Shown in pieces: positions 35,502 to 54,964 of a stretch of 64,000 nt of DNA. The stretch comes from Atopsyche davidsoni (lineage: Eukaryota; Arthropoda; Insecta; Trichoptera; Hydrobiosidae), in contig JAILWY010000028.1 of NCBI GenBank assembly GCA_022113835.1, positions 2,852,001-2,916,000 of the forward strand, in the 5' to 3' direction. Both the position numbers and the translations under genes were made by a program. Below the pieces are notes generated by a model. That model saw only the letters and a program-made list of their open reading frames with translations. It was not told where the DNA came from and searched no databases. Within the stretch, counting starts at the first letter, position 1, and each line of letters begins with the position of its first letter.

Positions 35502-38500
35502 CCTGCCCCCGCTCGTTAGGCACTCGCTTTGTATATGCATCGTACTTGTCGCTCTCAAAGCTTCCGATTAACATGTTCACGGATAGCCTGAATGCTGCAC
35601 TCCACCTAAGGATTACTTTAAAACTGAACTGAGAGTTTAAACACCCCCCCCCCGGGGTGTATAGAGGAAGACCTGCTGATATTTTCCCGGAAAATGTCGA
35701 GTCTGGGTGACAAACGAAACATATCTAGATGAAGCTCGTTCCGGAGTCCTATTGTGATTTGTAAAAATGAGTTGAAGAATCTTTCCGTCCGAGAAACTGG
35801 TCTTGACGAAACTTTGGTAAGTGCGTAGCGTGTCTTTGTAGCTAGTGGAAAGCGATGGAGTCAAATGTTAAAGCTCATCAAGCAGAAACCGCAAAAAGGT
35901 CAAAGAGAAGTAATTGCCATTACAGAACTGAATTTATTTAGCTTGAGATATAATATGTATTTTCCTCCTTGAAAACTCGAAGACTATGAGTTTAACAGAA
36001 TAACAAAAAAATCTGCTCCGACTGGACCAAAACCCAGGATTCCGTAGTAAGCAAGACTCGTTTCTTTGATTTTGCACAGCCCCGATAAATTTCTATGGAA
36101 AGCTCGCTGTGGTGTTTGCGAATATGTTGAGAATTGGTTTCGGAGACGATTATGAGATTCCCACTTAAGAACTACAAATGCTGAATTTCCACCGAACATT
36201 CTCACGTTGATGTTTTATGACTTACCTGTGCTCTTCGCATAGAGAAAAATTTGTTTGATATTTTGAAGATTATTATTAAAATGTATAAAATGACTCGATA
36301 CAATTGTAGAAAAATTACTATGAAATAATCAATCTCCTTGATTTTAAGTATGTATTGCTGATGTCTGTAAAGTTTCCGGTCTCATTTGGCAGATTCGATT
36401 ACCTAATCACCATCTCGAGTGACCAAGAGTCAAGTCGAAAGAAGGCAATAGCCTAGCCTAACCGAGGGCGTTAATTTGATTTGAGAAATAACAAATTTAA
36501 GCTGATAAGTCAAACGGAAGGAATGTGAAGCAAAAGATTTTTATAAAAAGCGAGGAGACGATTCCAATTCTCATGAATCAAGTGATCGATATTTAAAATC
36601 TTGAGGGATATTGCCACTCGGTGGTCCTGGTAGCATAAACTTGATTGTAATTTATCAAATTTCACATGAGTTTTTAAAAAGAATAATATATGCAACACGT
36701 AAGAGCAGCCGCGCCACTTCTGCTTTGCATAAATTTTAGGCAATTTAGTTATGAATACGTTGACACCAAAAGAAGTATTATATCGTAATGATGGCATGTT
36801 TTGCTTTTAGCGTACACGTGTTTTGTTTTTTTTTTTCTATTAGATAGAGACAAAACAATGATGTTGAGTTGTCAATAACTCAACAGAAAAAAATCTTTTT
36901 ATTATCTGAGTGAACAGCACCTCGGAAATGTTTGATTTTAATAGAGTATTGTTGCAATTCTTGTGTCTCAAAAGTCGACCGATCATTCAAAGATTACGAT
37001 GCCCCTTTATTCACTATAGCTGTATCTAAGTTTATTACACTTAAAAGTGCTTTACAGTTAGCGTACTTAAAAAAAACCATCCGAAAATATGAACGCATTT
37101 CATTTTACTCAAAAATCTAACAGTCGAGTTGTACGAAAGCAGGTTTTCAAATATTTTCAAATTGGCTATAACCAGACCTGTAGAAGCAGAAAAGCTGCAA
37201 GTAAATAATATATATAATTTAAAAACACCAAGTGTTGAGCTGCAAACATATTTATTTCTCTCAACACACAGAAACAACAACGAACAATGACAATCGTGAA
37301 AATTAAAATATTATTGAATACTCCAATCATTTTATTTCGGCTGAAAACCGACTGTTCAAGTCAGCTTCTTTAAAGTTTGGTTTTATTTTTGTCCTAAATC
37401 ATACAAGTTCTATCTGGTGAGATTCAGTTGGACAACAATTCGAGATTCTCTTCGCCCTCAACGGGAACGCATTCCTTTGGTCTCCAGAGGTGGTTAGTTT
37501 TAGTGTGCTTCAGCACTCGCACAGGACACGAGCGACGATCTCAGCTGGAATATATTCCAAGACAGTCTGTGGGCCTCGGCGGCTACAAAATGTACACCGC
37601 TCAACTCATCCTAACAGCGGAAAGCAATAAAACAAGACGATCATCCGATCTTCATAATAAACCTGATCGTCAAACGCCGTCATAATGTAACGCCACGCTA
37701 TGATTTGATTTTCAAATACCTCTTATAAATATATAAAATAATTATATATATAAAATACTTTATATACTTTTACTTATAAGAGTGTGTGTATTTATGTACG
37801 ATCATCATCAACACACAAAGGTTGTATCCGTTATGTTATGTGCTATCAACTCAACGTAGGATTTGGAGAAACCGTAAATAAACCGTTACCCATTATTGTT
37901 TTTCTATTATGAAATTTATAATTTAAGTCAAGTGACAATATGTACAATAAAAAATTATATTACTTACCATGTTAATTGTAATCTTAATAAATATTCATAT
38001 CAATATGATGATAAGGCATCGTCCTCAGATTAGCTATAACATGCACGCTTCATAAATTACAGAAAACTTATATTACCAGAATATCTAAATATTAATTATT
38101 AGATTGAAAATACATGTAAGCTATACGTAATATGAAAATGAACCTTATCTATGAAGATGACTCGGTAGTAAAGGAATTGAAACAAATCCAAAACACAGTG
38201 ACTAATGGAGTCAAATAATAAATCAATTCGTTTCGTGTTTTCTATATGTATAAAAGGTTTTAGTTATCCAAATCTATTTATACAGCAATAATGAACTTTC
38301 ACCATTTAAATTAAAGATAACATTTATTTAGTATTACATATTATTAATCACGATTGGTTTGGAAATTTCAGGCGGTTGATTGTTTTAATATGAAGTAAGC
38401 GTGTGGAATGCCTCGGAGGACGAGTGCTTATACATCAGATCTCTCATAATATATATATATAATTATTTCTTAGTATTAAGCAAACACTGATATGTATCAA

Positions 38501-41409
38501 ATAACGAAATTTCTTTAAATTTGTTAAAAATCATTGAAAGGCTAATAATCTACTGCTTTTTAAAATAAAAACTTTAAAATTAACTTTCTTCATGTGGACA
38601 CATTGTTTTGTATATTAATATTGTATCAAAAATTTATTTGATCATTTGTAACGCTAGTCGAAATGAAGAACCTATCATTTGAGATATAAATCGTGAAACC
38701 CTGCAGCTATAAATTAAACTATGACATGTTTACAAAAGTTTAATTGTCAATAACATAAACTGTTTGAAGGTTAAGCTGCAAGGTTGCAAGATGTATCCAG
38801 AGGTGCTCGTCACAACCAAGGCAAAAAACCTGGTCTGGTTAGGAAAACGATAGGAATATACAGACTCAGATTGGGGACTGATTTGATTCAACTGATTGAA
38901 AATCAAATCGGAGCTGTGGTCTGAACTCCAGCTGCTAAGCCGAAGATTTTTCATCCTCTTCCATTGGCGTAAGCTCACCCAAGTATCGAATCCAAACATA
39001 GGACTCAATTTAAAAATTAATCAACAGAGCCTAACACCCGAGGAACTGATGTTAAAAAGTAGATTATTTGTAATGATTTTGTATTTTGTAGATATTTTTT
39101 ATTCAATGGAATATAATATTTACTCATTGCTGATAAAAGTGAAAAATAATAACCCTAACTATATCGCTTTTAATAAATTATTACACTTTTTTTAAGGTCT
39201 TTACATTTTATTCCCGATCGTGAAATCGTTGTTTATTTTGTAAAAGAAATTCGGACATGTTCCTTTTCATTCAGCTCGCTTATATGTCCAAACCTCAAAC
39301 CTTTGTGATTTTTAATGAAGACATACTGAAAAGTTTCAAAAATTGGTAAAGATCAAGGATAGAAGCAAAACTCGACAAATCACGTTTTTAAAAAAGATTT
39401 ATTCTATCTTATAATCAGTTCTCAAACATAACGAAGCAGCACTGCAAGACTGGAACAGCAGCAGCGGAAACCAAACGCTCCAGGGCTATTTGTAACGATA
39501 ACATAAAAATAATACAATTTCCCTTGATACATGCAACTGTACCTTTGGTATTCAATATTAAAATCAGCGTCCATCGACGACTCAAACTTTCTATACTAGC
39601 ACCCTCTGTGTTATTTATTTGAAATATACCAAAATAAGCTTACATCTTTTCACAATAGATGGCAGAATACGCATGATCTTTCCGAGGTCATCTTCAATAT
39701 TGAAATGCATATTTTATAATAAACTATACTCATAATGAGAACATACTTCAGTTTTACATTTCAGATGACTTCGCAGAACGGTTGCATAGTTTTGAGGAAC
39801 CCATTTGAGTGCCAGCGATAAGGATATATATTTATCTTCATACCAAAAGTACAGGTGAAATATTGAAGCCTAACATTCTGTACAATACTAAATCTACGGT
39901 GCTATATTATGTAACTCTACGGAACACAAATATTAATCATAATAATTTCATTGAAATTACACCGGGGCACAGACAGAACTAAAGACATCCCACATGTACG
40001 ATCACACGGAGCTTGGCGGATATTAATAATTTCTTGCTGATGCAATCAATGCCCAATCGAAGAACATCAGTCAAGCTATCTGTTATAATTAAATCAACAG
40101 CAAGAAGCATTCGGTGGAGCTGTTTAATTCAAAACGGCTGAAGGTTAAAACCAGGCTGCTATTTTACATTATAAGCGTGCACTCCGTGCAATGCGGACTT
40201 ACAACGCAAAAGAATCAACAGTAAAGAATTCACTGTCTATGCCCTTATGTATCGTTTAATGAAATTAAAAATAAAAATTTCACCCACGCATAAATATTCT
40301 CTACGTCAGGCCTGAAGCCAGTTCTAAGAAATGGCGATGGAACATTTATAATCAACATTTCCAAGTCGAATTCCATAAACAGATTTTGCAACACATTCAT
40401 CATGAAGATTAAAAAGGTTCTCAAAGTTTACAGAATTGCATAGTTTGTTAATGTTAATTTGTTCGCATTAACTCCCGTGCAATTACATCTTCATCGTAGT
40501 GGTTTATGTACATTATTGTGATATAGAAAGTCATAGGAATTTTGTTACTACATAAAAGCCAGAAAGGATAACCAGTTTATCGTAGTGTACTTTGAATCTA
40601 ATTGATATTCATCACAATCACAAAAAGCTAATGTAAATGCATATAGTATCTATAGACACCAAAGAATACAAATATTTTTTTCTTGGTAGTCTGGTAAACT
40701 GAATGAATACACTGTGTTTCGAGTGATTTGCTTAAATTACAACAGCATGCAGCTTCTCCGACAACATACGCAGACAACAATTCGGTTTGACCATAAAACA
40801 CACAGGAACATTTAAATTCAATATCTTTGGAGTGCTCGCACGCTGCCCCAAATAAAAAACGAAACGAACGTATCAAACTGTAGGTACATATCAAAGAAAA
40901 ACACCAGTCAGAATGTTTTCCCAAAGTAACAAATTAACTCAACTTTTAATGTACCTACAACAATAATCCTTTAGTTATCACAAAAATACTATGTAAACCA
41001 AGTGATATCTTTTAATTTTTGTCATAGCTGGTAATATAAATTATTCAATTTACTATAATTCATTTTACGGCCACATTGTTCATCATTTGCTTCGGTCCAT
41101 TTGATATACGGCAGCGTGCTAGCAGATTGGACACATTGCATATTTACTTTTGCATCTATCGGGAGCGTATTGCATGTAGCGTAATGAATGCACGTATACA
41201 TTCTAAATATCTTCATAATACCACAAAAGCATTACAATGTATTTGATTTTCTCACAAATATAAAAAAAAAACCTGGTAATAACTAATTTAATATAGAATT
41301 GTTGGTCGACCGTCTTTTCACCGCACACACTTTCACTGTATTCTTTCTTTCGATAATATTGTCCTTCTTATTTGGGGATAGCACTGAATTTCCCGGGATA
41401 TGTCCCAGT
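35502..41409. other. Long stretch without a supported gene
   Basis: The left end should hold the 3' UTR of the preceding plus-strand gene and the right end that of Hsc70-5. Short frames at 35637-35864, 35984-36205, 36510-36797, 37428-37685 and 38730-39008 have no recognised domain or clear splice setting; the last two lie in less AT-rich patches and may be transposon relics. A C-run with flanking palindrome sits near 35641-35661. Confidence 0.5.
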
Positions 41410-47058
<5,649 letters not shown>

Positions 47059-47059
47059 T

Positions 47060-49227
47060 TTGATTGTGTTATTTACGAGATTTTTGACTATGCGGCTTAT
47101 TTCACGTGTGGATGACGCAACTTGAGTTGGAAATCTTGGGACAAGAAATACACAGGATAGAGCTTATAGAAATGGCCGCTCGGCGCTTTACAGATATTAC
47201 GTCAGATTGATGGAGACTTCAAAAATACTCTAAGCACAACTTTTATGACGGGAGATTTATTTGGCCTAAATTTTAGATTTTTTTTAAGTAAAAAAAAACA
47301 GAAAAATAATAAAAAAGCTATCTTATAATTATAAAATTTATAGTAAAAATAAAAATAAATACTTTATTTTATTTAAATTCATTCTTAATAATAATTTTTT
47401 AAAAAATATAGTTTACAGTGCTTTTTTTTTCAAATCAGATCACAGAGCACAGAACTAGTTTCAAAGGTCAAACGTGCTTTTAATTATATCTCTAAAGGCT
47501 GTTAAAAGCAAAAGAAAATTCTAGATTAGTGTTGCTTAGCACAGTAAACATGACCAATAAAATAAATACTGCAGTTTTATATTTAAAATATTGGTTCTAC
47601 ATTAGCAAATTATTTTACAACTGCTATTGGAAAATATTCATCAATTAAAAAAACAAGATCAAAGTTGCAAACATTGTTGCTCAACTTTTAAAAATGCGTT
47701 TATAATTTTGGTTTTTGATTATTTTTATCAAAGCAAGTTGAAATTTTCTCTTCAAAATCAAAGCGTCGTTTTAAAAAAAATCTTTAGCAGCATATTTCAA
47801 AATATTCGTGCTCAAAAAACTGATCAATAAAGAAGTAGCCATTCAATTTTTATTGACACGGTATTTAATATTTAAAATAAAATAATTTTTTATTTTTCCA
47901 CAATTTGAATTTTTATTGGTGACCAGTTTCGTTATCCTTTCACGTTGGCGCTATCAAACTGAGACATTACATATGTTTACAATAATAGTATTTATGCTTT
48001 ATAAAAAAATGTCCTTTCATATGGTTAATTTGGGGTCTGGCAATACTATACAATAACAGCATAGAATATATAATAGAGAATGAGTAAATGAGCTACGGAA
48101 TCTGCCAAAAAAAAACATCTAAACAAAATGGAGAGAAGACGGCACGCTTTTCGCTTTTAAACCATTATTCGTTATTTTCATGTGAACAGTTGTTGCAGAG
48201 TTCGTTCAAAATTATAACATTTACACATCAGGTGAGTTGGTTTATGAAGTTTCCAGCTGAGGTGTCCCACAAGTGTCCGAAACTATGACTTGAAAAAGTG
48301 CAATTCCACGGCAATAATTTATGTGTAATCCTACATATAGTTTCAATTTATCGTAGGTGCGTTTATTTTTATACAAGATATTCATCTAGCTCATCGATAA
48401 ATTGCGATTTCATAGATTTATAACAGTTTATATATACTATGTGAAAACAAAATGGCTGACAATGTCACATCATTACATTTACATTTCCATAATTTATTTG
48501 TTCAATATTTTTAACATCTGCAGCTTATCCGTTGATTATTTTTGTTTGAACCCCTTTTTAAAGTATCTTTCCATTGGATCGTCACTTTAAAAATTATTAC
48601 TGTTTACATTGAATTAATCACATTGCAGTTTGATATGACAGGATGAAACTTGTTGTCATCTTGAGGTCGACGCATTTGCAATGTTATTCTTTGTCATCCA
48701 GTATATTTAGCTTCCTCTTTTAACCATTGAATCTATTAATCTCATTTAGAGCGTACGTTGGTTGTACTTTGCAGTATTTTCATATTATTATTCACGTATG
48801 TGACTTCTTCCATTTTCATTATTATGTCGTAATTCAACTTCAAGAATTTCATATCAATCTGCCTAAGATATTTAGTTTGATATAAATTTAAATGAAAAAC
48901 TAATTACTTTATCAAATTTAACAGTTTTATTCAGTCGTATACTAATCTGAAATGAATTGATGTCAATGCCTGCTATTTTTATGGACATTTGAATTTTAAC
49001 AGTAAGATAAATAAAACAAAGCCTTTGAAGTAGTAGTATTTTATAATATATTAAAATAAATATTATTTTACCTAACCTAAAACCTTTTTTTTAATGATGG
49101 GAGGTCATTTAATATATTTCTATATTGTACCATACTGTGTTCAACTGTAGCACTGCTTACACTCCTTATTAGTTTAACTGTGATATTTTAGTATTATTAA
49201 TAACATATGAACTATTTTTTAAATACA
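47060..49227. other. Divergent promoter region between Hsc70-5 and the SOCS gene
   Basis: Holds the 5' flank of Hsc70-5 (minus) and of the SOCS gene (plus). A CACGTG-like E-box lies near 47103-47109, close to the Hsc70-5 start. An acceptor-like end (AAATACAG at about 49228) indicates that the SOCS gene has an upstream non-coding exon I could not place. A diverged copy of the foldback-related repeat is at 47876-47958. Confidence 0.4.
47876..47958 (-). repeat. Diverged copy of the foldback-related repeat
   Basis: Contains TTTTTATTGGTGACCAGTTTC and CCTTTCACGTTGGCGCTATC, matching the arm of the hairpin at 54229-54320 with substitutions. Confidence 0.65.
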
Positions 49228-49277
49228 GGTCACATCGAGCATGGAATCGCAGATCGGCCCGCAAGCTCCTGTGTAGG

Positions 49278-51004
49278 ATGGGTCAGTTCATCTCTACACC
49301 CCGGCTGTCTTCGCTTCTGCCTGCGCCTGTGTCGCGTCGCCCATCAAAGCGGCGCTCCAGCGCAACCTGTCACCTCAAGAATCCCAGTACTCTTCATAAC
49401 TTCAGCTGCTTTCGTTCCGGAGACCAACCAGACCCTGAAAATTTTGCAGACCAATCTATATCTCGAGATCTGAGAGCTCTGGAAGACCTCCAATCCCCTG
49501 ATGACTTCGATCAGTGCTCTGCAACTACAGTAGAAATCAACAACGTCGATATGGCTTCCAATAATCCTCATCTTGATGAAATATCCTGTCGAAATGTTTC
49601 CAGTGATTTTATTTGTCGTTGCAGCGCGTCGGTTATACGAGGCCACTGCAATAAGTTTGCTAGAAACATTAGTAATGACTCCGGTCTATCAAATCCGTGC
49701 ATTTCTGCATCACCATCTAGAATCACTGATAATGAAAATAAGGAAGAAAATGGCAACGACGCAGAAAATAACTGTGATGAACTGAACAACACTTGCATTA
49801 AGTCAACAAGTATAGATCGATACATGAGTGCGCTGACTGATAGGTTAGACAGAACGACTCTACAAACTGACTGTCTCTGCACAGAGAGTGCAGAAAAAAT
49901 TCCCGACAGTGACAGTCAATATAATTCACTTCGCTTGAAATCGACGAAACGCACCAAGATGCCCTCATCCAAGAGCTGCTCCAAGCAGTTAGACATGTCG
50001 GCTATTTTAGATTGTTCTTGCTGCTCTAAAGATGGAAAAGATCGTAGTGAGCGACACGCCCCCAAAACAGGTTTCAAAAAAAAGCGCTGGGTATCAAAGT
50101 TTTACAATTCCAAAGGAAACAAATCCAAGATCGTTGTTAATAGCAATAATCGCTCCACGGACTCTGGCTTGGATGTAGCGGGGAGTACCGCTGACGGGAG
50201 CTGCGTGTGCACGCTGTACAGGAAGATGGAGGACACTGTCAATGAGGTGAATGCGCCTGTGCGAGCGCGCAGTCCCGAGCCCCCTGCGCACAATCTCACA
50301 CTGGGCTTCGCTAGGGACCGTGTTGACATATCTACGCGCGGGGACTCATCGTCCTCTCCATGTCAAGTCAATCGCATGGCCGAGTGCGTCTCTTATGAGG
50401 GGTCACATTATCAGGTGAGGTTTTTGCATTTTATACAACTTTAACTATCACTGCAAATAGTATCAACTCACTGCAAATCAACGTAAGAAAAAAAGGTACT
50501 CTCTAAAACAGTATCCTTCTTAGCATACCTATACATTATCATATCTTTTGTTGCCATTATATATATAACTTTCTAAAATTTAGAGGTTTTTGCTGTGACA
50601 AACTCTAAGGAGAATTATATTGTATTTCAGGATCCCGACAGTCCCCAGGAGGCGCTGACTCAGTTGCCCTTTAACATCACGGTGGCTCGTGTTTACGGAC
50701 AGCTGCAAGCCAACTCTTCGGGTATGTTTTACTTCTTTACAAAAAAAACTATAATAACAACTTTTAATATTTAGCACAAATCTACCTGGCATAGAATAAA
50801 GTTTTTGTCAAAGGAAATCATAAGGAAAAGCATGTTTCATAGTCCAACTTAATTTCTTTCTGGTTTAAAACTTAGACCTGTCTCAGTATTCGAGAAAATT
50901 TCAAAAGTCGGACTAGTTTCTAATGGACTACATTAGTCCATACCAGTCTCTTGTTTTCTTATTAATTTTCAAGCCAAAATTGTAGTGTGGTCTAATTATT
51001 CTGC

Positions 51005-51035
<31 letters not shown>

Positions 51036-54000
51036 TTATATAGCCTTGCAGATTTTTTTTTTTGTTTTTAGTTAAAATCTATAAGAATTGGTCATGAAAT
51101 ACATCTAGTAGAAAAGTGTTTCTAAAAAGTTAAACCCAATTTCAAAATAGTATAAATTAACATTTCACCCAAGAGTTGAGTCAAGAGTGTGTCAATTCCT
51201 TCACTGTAAATAAAATATTAAAATGGTTTCTAGGAATGTACGGAGCCATTCAGAACAATGCAAACTTGCATGGAGCTCTGCAGGCACTGCTGACGGAAGA
51301 AAATGGGGCCCCGAGGGCGGGGGGCGAGAACAATGTCATCCTGCTCTCTGTTGGGCCTCAAGGGGCTCCTGTCATCGATCTCTCCAGGTACTATTCGGAT
51401 TTGATTTAGTAAGGCAATTTTTTTTGGTATTGTTGAATATATTGTTTTTATAAATTAGTCAGTATCTTTTTCGTTTATTGTTAAGTCATTCTGTCTCTTT
51501 GAAAATAAAACTTCACATTGACAATATTCTCTCAGGCAGGTATTTGATCAGAATCTCCTAAATCATAATTTTAAAAGGTAACTTTTTTTGTTAAGTAATT
51601 TATATAATTTTTATCCATTTGCAAATGATTAAGCTGTCCCCACAAATGATTAAAGTGACTACTTTACGGAGAAGATAAATGTCAGATGAAGTTTAGTATA
51701 AATAATAAAACAAATTTGCTGTTCTTTTCCAGGTTAAGTGCGGAGGATCTGCCTCAGGAGGATTGCGAGGAGCGAGCGCGTGTGCGCCGCGCTCTGGAGA
51801 TTGCTGAAGGTGTGGAACCTCCACCAGGTTACCGGCCACACATACAGGTACATCCACTATTCATTCACAGTCACCCATTATCCCATGTGTCTATTAAATA
51901 CTGGTCCTAACAACTAGATTATTCCAACAGAGCCAAGCTTCTTTTTACCAACAACCTTAGAATTCATATGGCTTCTTCGGTATTGAGCTGCTTTAAGGGG
52001 TCATCTTCAGGGACGTTGTGTGTCCTTAGAGCATATTCATACTTCAGCTTCATAACTATTAAGTTGGCAAATAACAGTGAAAGTTTATTTTCAAGGATGA
52101 CACTTGAATAATTTATGTGATTAAGCACATTTTTTCATACATTGAAAACGATTAAAGAAAACTCTCAGAAAATATCATCGTGACTTGTGAGGGATTCGAA
52201 CCCACATCCCCAAGCTTTCATGGCCGGTGCATTTATCCAACTATGCTAACGAGCCACTGCAATTTAGTGAGAATTTTTAATAATCATAATCTACATATGA
52301 ACTAATATGCTCGGGCTAATCAATATTAGTTCATATGTAGATTATGATTATTAAAAATTCTCACTAAATTGCAGTGGCTCGTTAGCATAGTTGGATAAAT
52401 GCACCGGCCATGAAAGCTTGGGGATGTGGGTTCGAATCCCTCACAAGTCACGATGATATTTTCTGAGAGTTTTCTTTAATCGTTTTCAATGTATGAAAAA
52501 ATGTGCTTAATCACATAAACATACTAATACCTGCATGGGTAAATAAAAACGCATTCTGATTGACATTAATCTAAAATTAATATACTTGAATAATTCTTAT
52601 GTAATTCCAATTCTTATATTTCATTCTACAATTTTTTTAATTCCAATCCTTTGAGGATAGTTCTAATATTCAATAAGCATAATGTAAGTTTTGATATTTC
52701 TAGATGGTGACGAGGGGTGAGCTGCGGTCATTACTCTTTCAGCAGCAGCAACAGATAGTGGCTCAGCAACAGACTCAAGTGCAGGCGCGCATACACACGC
52801 AGGTAACACCAGTCTTTCATTCACTGTCTACATCTTAACCTGTCCACAACCATCCAATCACTTTGACGGATTCCACTAGACACAATCCTTTCTAATCAAA
52901 GTATTGCATCTGCTCCTGTCGCTCGTGTTGATGGTGGCATACAATTGCGTATCACTCTTGTATGTGGGTACTGGTCTCTAATACACAACGTTGTGTGTGT
53001 CTGAACACAACCACATTTGAGATGATATGGGTTTTTTGTGGAAGCCCCCAACCGGCATAATACCTCCGTGTGCTCTGAGCTATATATGCGTGAGCCTTAG
53101 ACAACCGCCATGATTCTAAGTATCGTCTAAAACCTGTAAAGCTTTCTCTTGTTATTGTGTTTTTAGCCTGTAAGTTGACAATTAGAAAAGACTATTGCAA
53201 CTAAGTTTTTGTGACTATCAGCTTAGAATCTGAAAGAATCTGCACATGATGGTGCCAAAATTGTTAATTTTCTAGCATAAACAAAGTTAGCAAAAGCTTC
53301 TCCAAAAAGTTATCACAGTTTCAAAGTAGCGAAAGTTAATATATAGATGAACATTATAGATTTTGTCGGTTTCAGGTGGACTACATTCATTGCTTGGTGC
53401 CAGACTTGCGTGCCATCACCAGCTGCAGCTTCTACTGGGGAAAGATGGACCGGTACGAGGCTGAACGTCTATTGGAAGGAAAGCCCGAAGGTAAACCAAA
53501 ATATTGTCTAGTGAAATAAAGCAGTTATTAACGTGTACCATAATTATAAATAAAACCTAATGGTCATGAGATTACTATATTACTAAATTTTTTTACTGTG
53601 ACTAATTTGTGTTTTTTTTTAATTTACTATTCTAGGCACGTTCCTGCTGCGAGACTCAGCGCAAGAAGAGTATCTCTTCTCTGTGTCTTTCCGCAAGTAC
53701 GGACGGTCCTTGCATGCTCGCATCGAGCAGTTCAATCACAAGTTCAGCTTCGACTCGCACGACCCCGGCGTCTATGCGGCCACCACTGTCACAGGTCAGT
53801 CGATCTACGATAAAAGATAAATGCGATAGTTCCGATTAACCACTTGATTCATATACTGACATGTCAGAGTCTTGTTTGAACTAAACTTGTCTGGACTTGT
53901 TGGGGGTGTTTACCGCAGATCTTGGTCAGATCTTGTTTGGGTCGTATTTATTACAGAATGTCATGCTCCATCATTATCCCTTTCTTACTAAAAATCTGAC

Positions 54001-54964
54001 TGTTAAATTGTTAATGAACTTCAAATCAAGCAAATAATAATTTGAGGTTATTGTTACAATTCATAAAATATTATCAGGTTTTTCAATAAACATTTGAATT
54101 GCATGTAGTCTCATCTTGGAATTGGATGTATTATTTTAATAAATCCTTCCTTGTGAAATGTTGGAAGTCTTACAAAATCTTGATGCAGTGTAACACCAAA
54201 GTACAATTTTTTTAATATTATTATTATCTATTTTGAATAAAAATACTTGAGTGATTTTCCACATTTTTGTTTTTATTAGTGACCGGTTTCGCCAACCTTT
54301 CACGTTGGCATTATCAAACATCAATCTCTCTGTTTGATAATGCCAACGTGAAAGGTTGGCGAAACCGGTCACTAATAAAAACAAAAATGTGGAAAATCAC
54401 TCAAGTATTTTTATTCAAAATATTAAAATGGAATTCCACCAAGTACTCTCTGTCAAAAATATTGAATTATTATTATCATCAATGTTACAACTTTGATTGT
54501 CTGTGCACTTTTAAATTGTTAAAATAGTGATCTAATTGAAATTGTTTATAATTGCAGGGCTGATTGAGCACTACAAGGACCCGGCATGCGTGATGTTCTT
54601 CGAACCCATGTTGACAGCGCCGCTGAGTCGCTCACACGCCTTCCCACTGCAGCATCTCTGCCGTGCTGTCATCGCCACCGCCACCACCTACGATGGTCAG
54701 TTCCAATGATAATTGATGGATTATAGTTATAACCTTAGATAATATGCTGCACTTGGTGTGGTGTCAATATCCAGTATGTGATTTGTTCTGAATCTCCTTG
54801 TTGCAGGCATCAGTGAGCTACGCCTTCCGCCTACCCTGAAGGCATATCTCAAAGAGTACCACTACCGACAACGTGTGCGAGTGAAGCGTTTCGACGGGCC
54901 CGAGCCCCCTGGCCACTGGCAGCCCCCTGAGGGCTTCCGTTGGGAGCCAGAGCCCAACATGTAG
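49278..54964 (+). CDS. Socs36E: Suppressor of cytokine signalling, SOCS36E/SOCS5 type
   Basis: Negative regulator of JAK/STAT and EGFR-type signalling: its SH2 domain binds phosphotyrosine and its SOCS box recruits Elongin B/C and Cullin-5 for ubiquitination. Exons 49278-50414, 50631-50721, 51234-51387, 51733-51847, 52704-52802, 53376-53490, 53636-53794, 54558-54695 and 54807-54964 give 721 residues with every phase consistent. The start is the ATG at 49278 ([11 protein letters not shown]), which begins with a possible N-myristoylation Gly; the exon continues 5' as UTR to about 49228. A long Ser/Cys/Asn-rich N-terminal region of low conservation follows, then a helical region with [20 protein letters not shown] and a Gln-rich piece. 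The SH2 domain runs from [17 protein letters not shown] through [19 protein letters not shown] (FLLRDS arginine present) to the GLIEHYKD end. The SOCS box is LQHLCRAVI...TTYDG...[12 protein letters not shown], closest to SOCS4/5. A short Pro-rich tail ends at the stop. The long N-terminus fits SOCS36E and SOCS5 rather than small SOCS proteins. Confidence 0.93.
52112..52519. repeat. Perfect inverted repeat (197-bp arms) of a tRNA-derived SINE
   Basis: Left arm 52112-52308 and right arm 52323-52519 are exact reverse complements by eye over all 197 bases, with a 14-base spacer. Each arm contains a tRNA-like unit with box A (TTAGCATAGTTGG) and a perfect box B (GGTTCGAATCC), so these are two head-to-head copies of one SINE or a single foldback element. 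It lies in the SOCS intron between exons 51733-51847 and 52704-52802. As RNA it would form a very long duplex. Confidence 0.95.
54229..54422. repeat. Perfect inverted repeat (92-bp arms) in a SOCS intron
   Basis: Left arm 54229-54320, spacer 54321-54330, right arm 54331-54422; the arms match exactly. The right side continues with AAAATGGAATTCCACCAAGT and CTCTGTCAAAAATATTGAA, which also follows the copy at 60810-60863. It is in the intron just before exon 54558-54695 and belongs to the repeat family at 17535-17690, 47876-47958 and 60810-60915. Confidence 0.93.

Noticed and set aside
35286..35580. Minus-strand frames over 35286-35580
   Set aside because: Shadows of the last exon (35364-35501) of the plus-strand gene.
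37428..37685. 85-codon frame in a less AT-rich patch
   Set aside because: Other frames are equally open, with no known motif; kept only as an unassigned part of the empty stretch.
52184..52445. True tRNA genes in the palindrome arms
   Set aside because: Boxes A and B are good, but the acceptor and anticodon stems are not convincing and the similarity extends well outside a tRNA, so a SINE is likelier.
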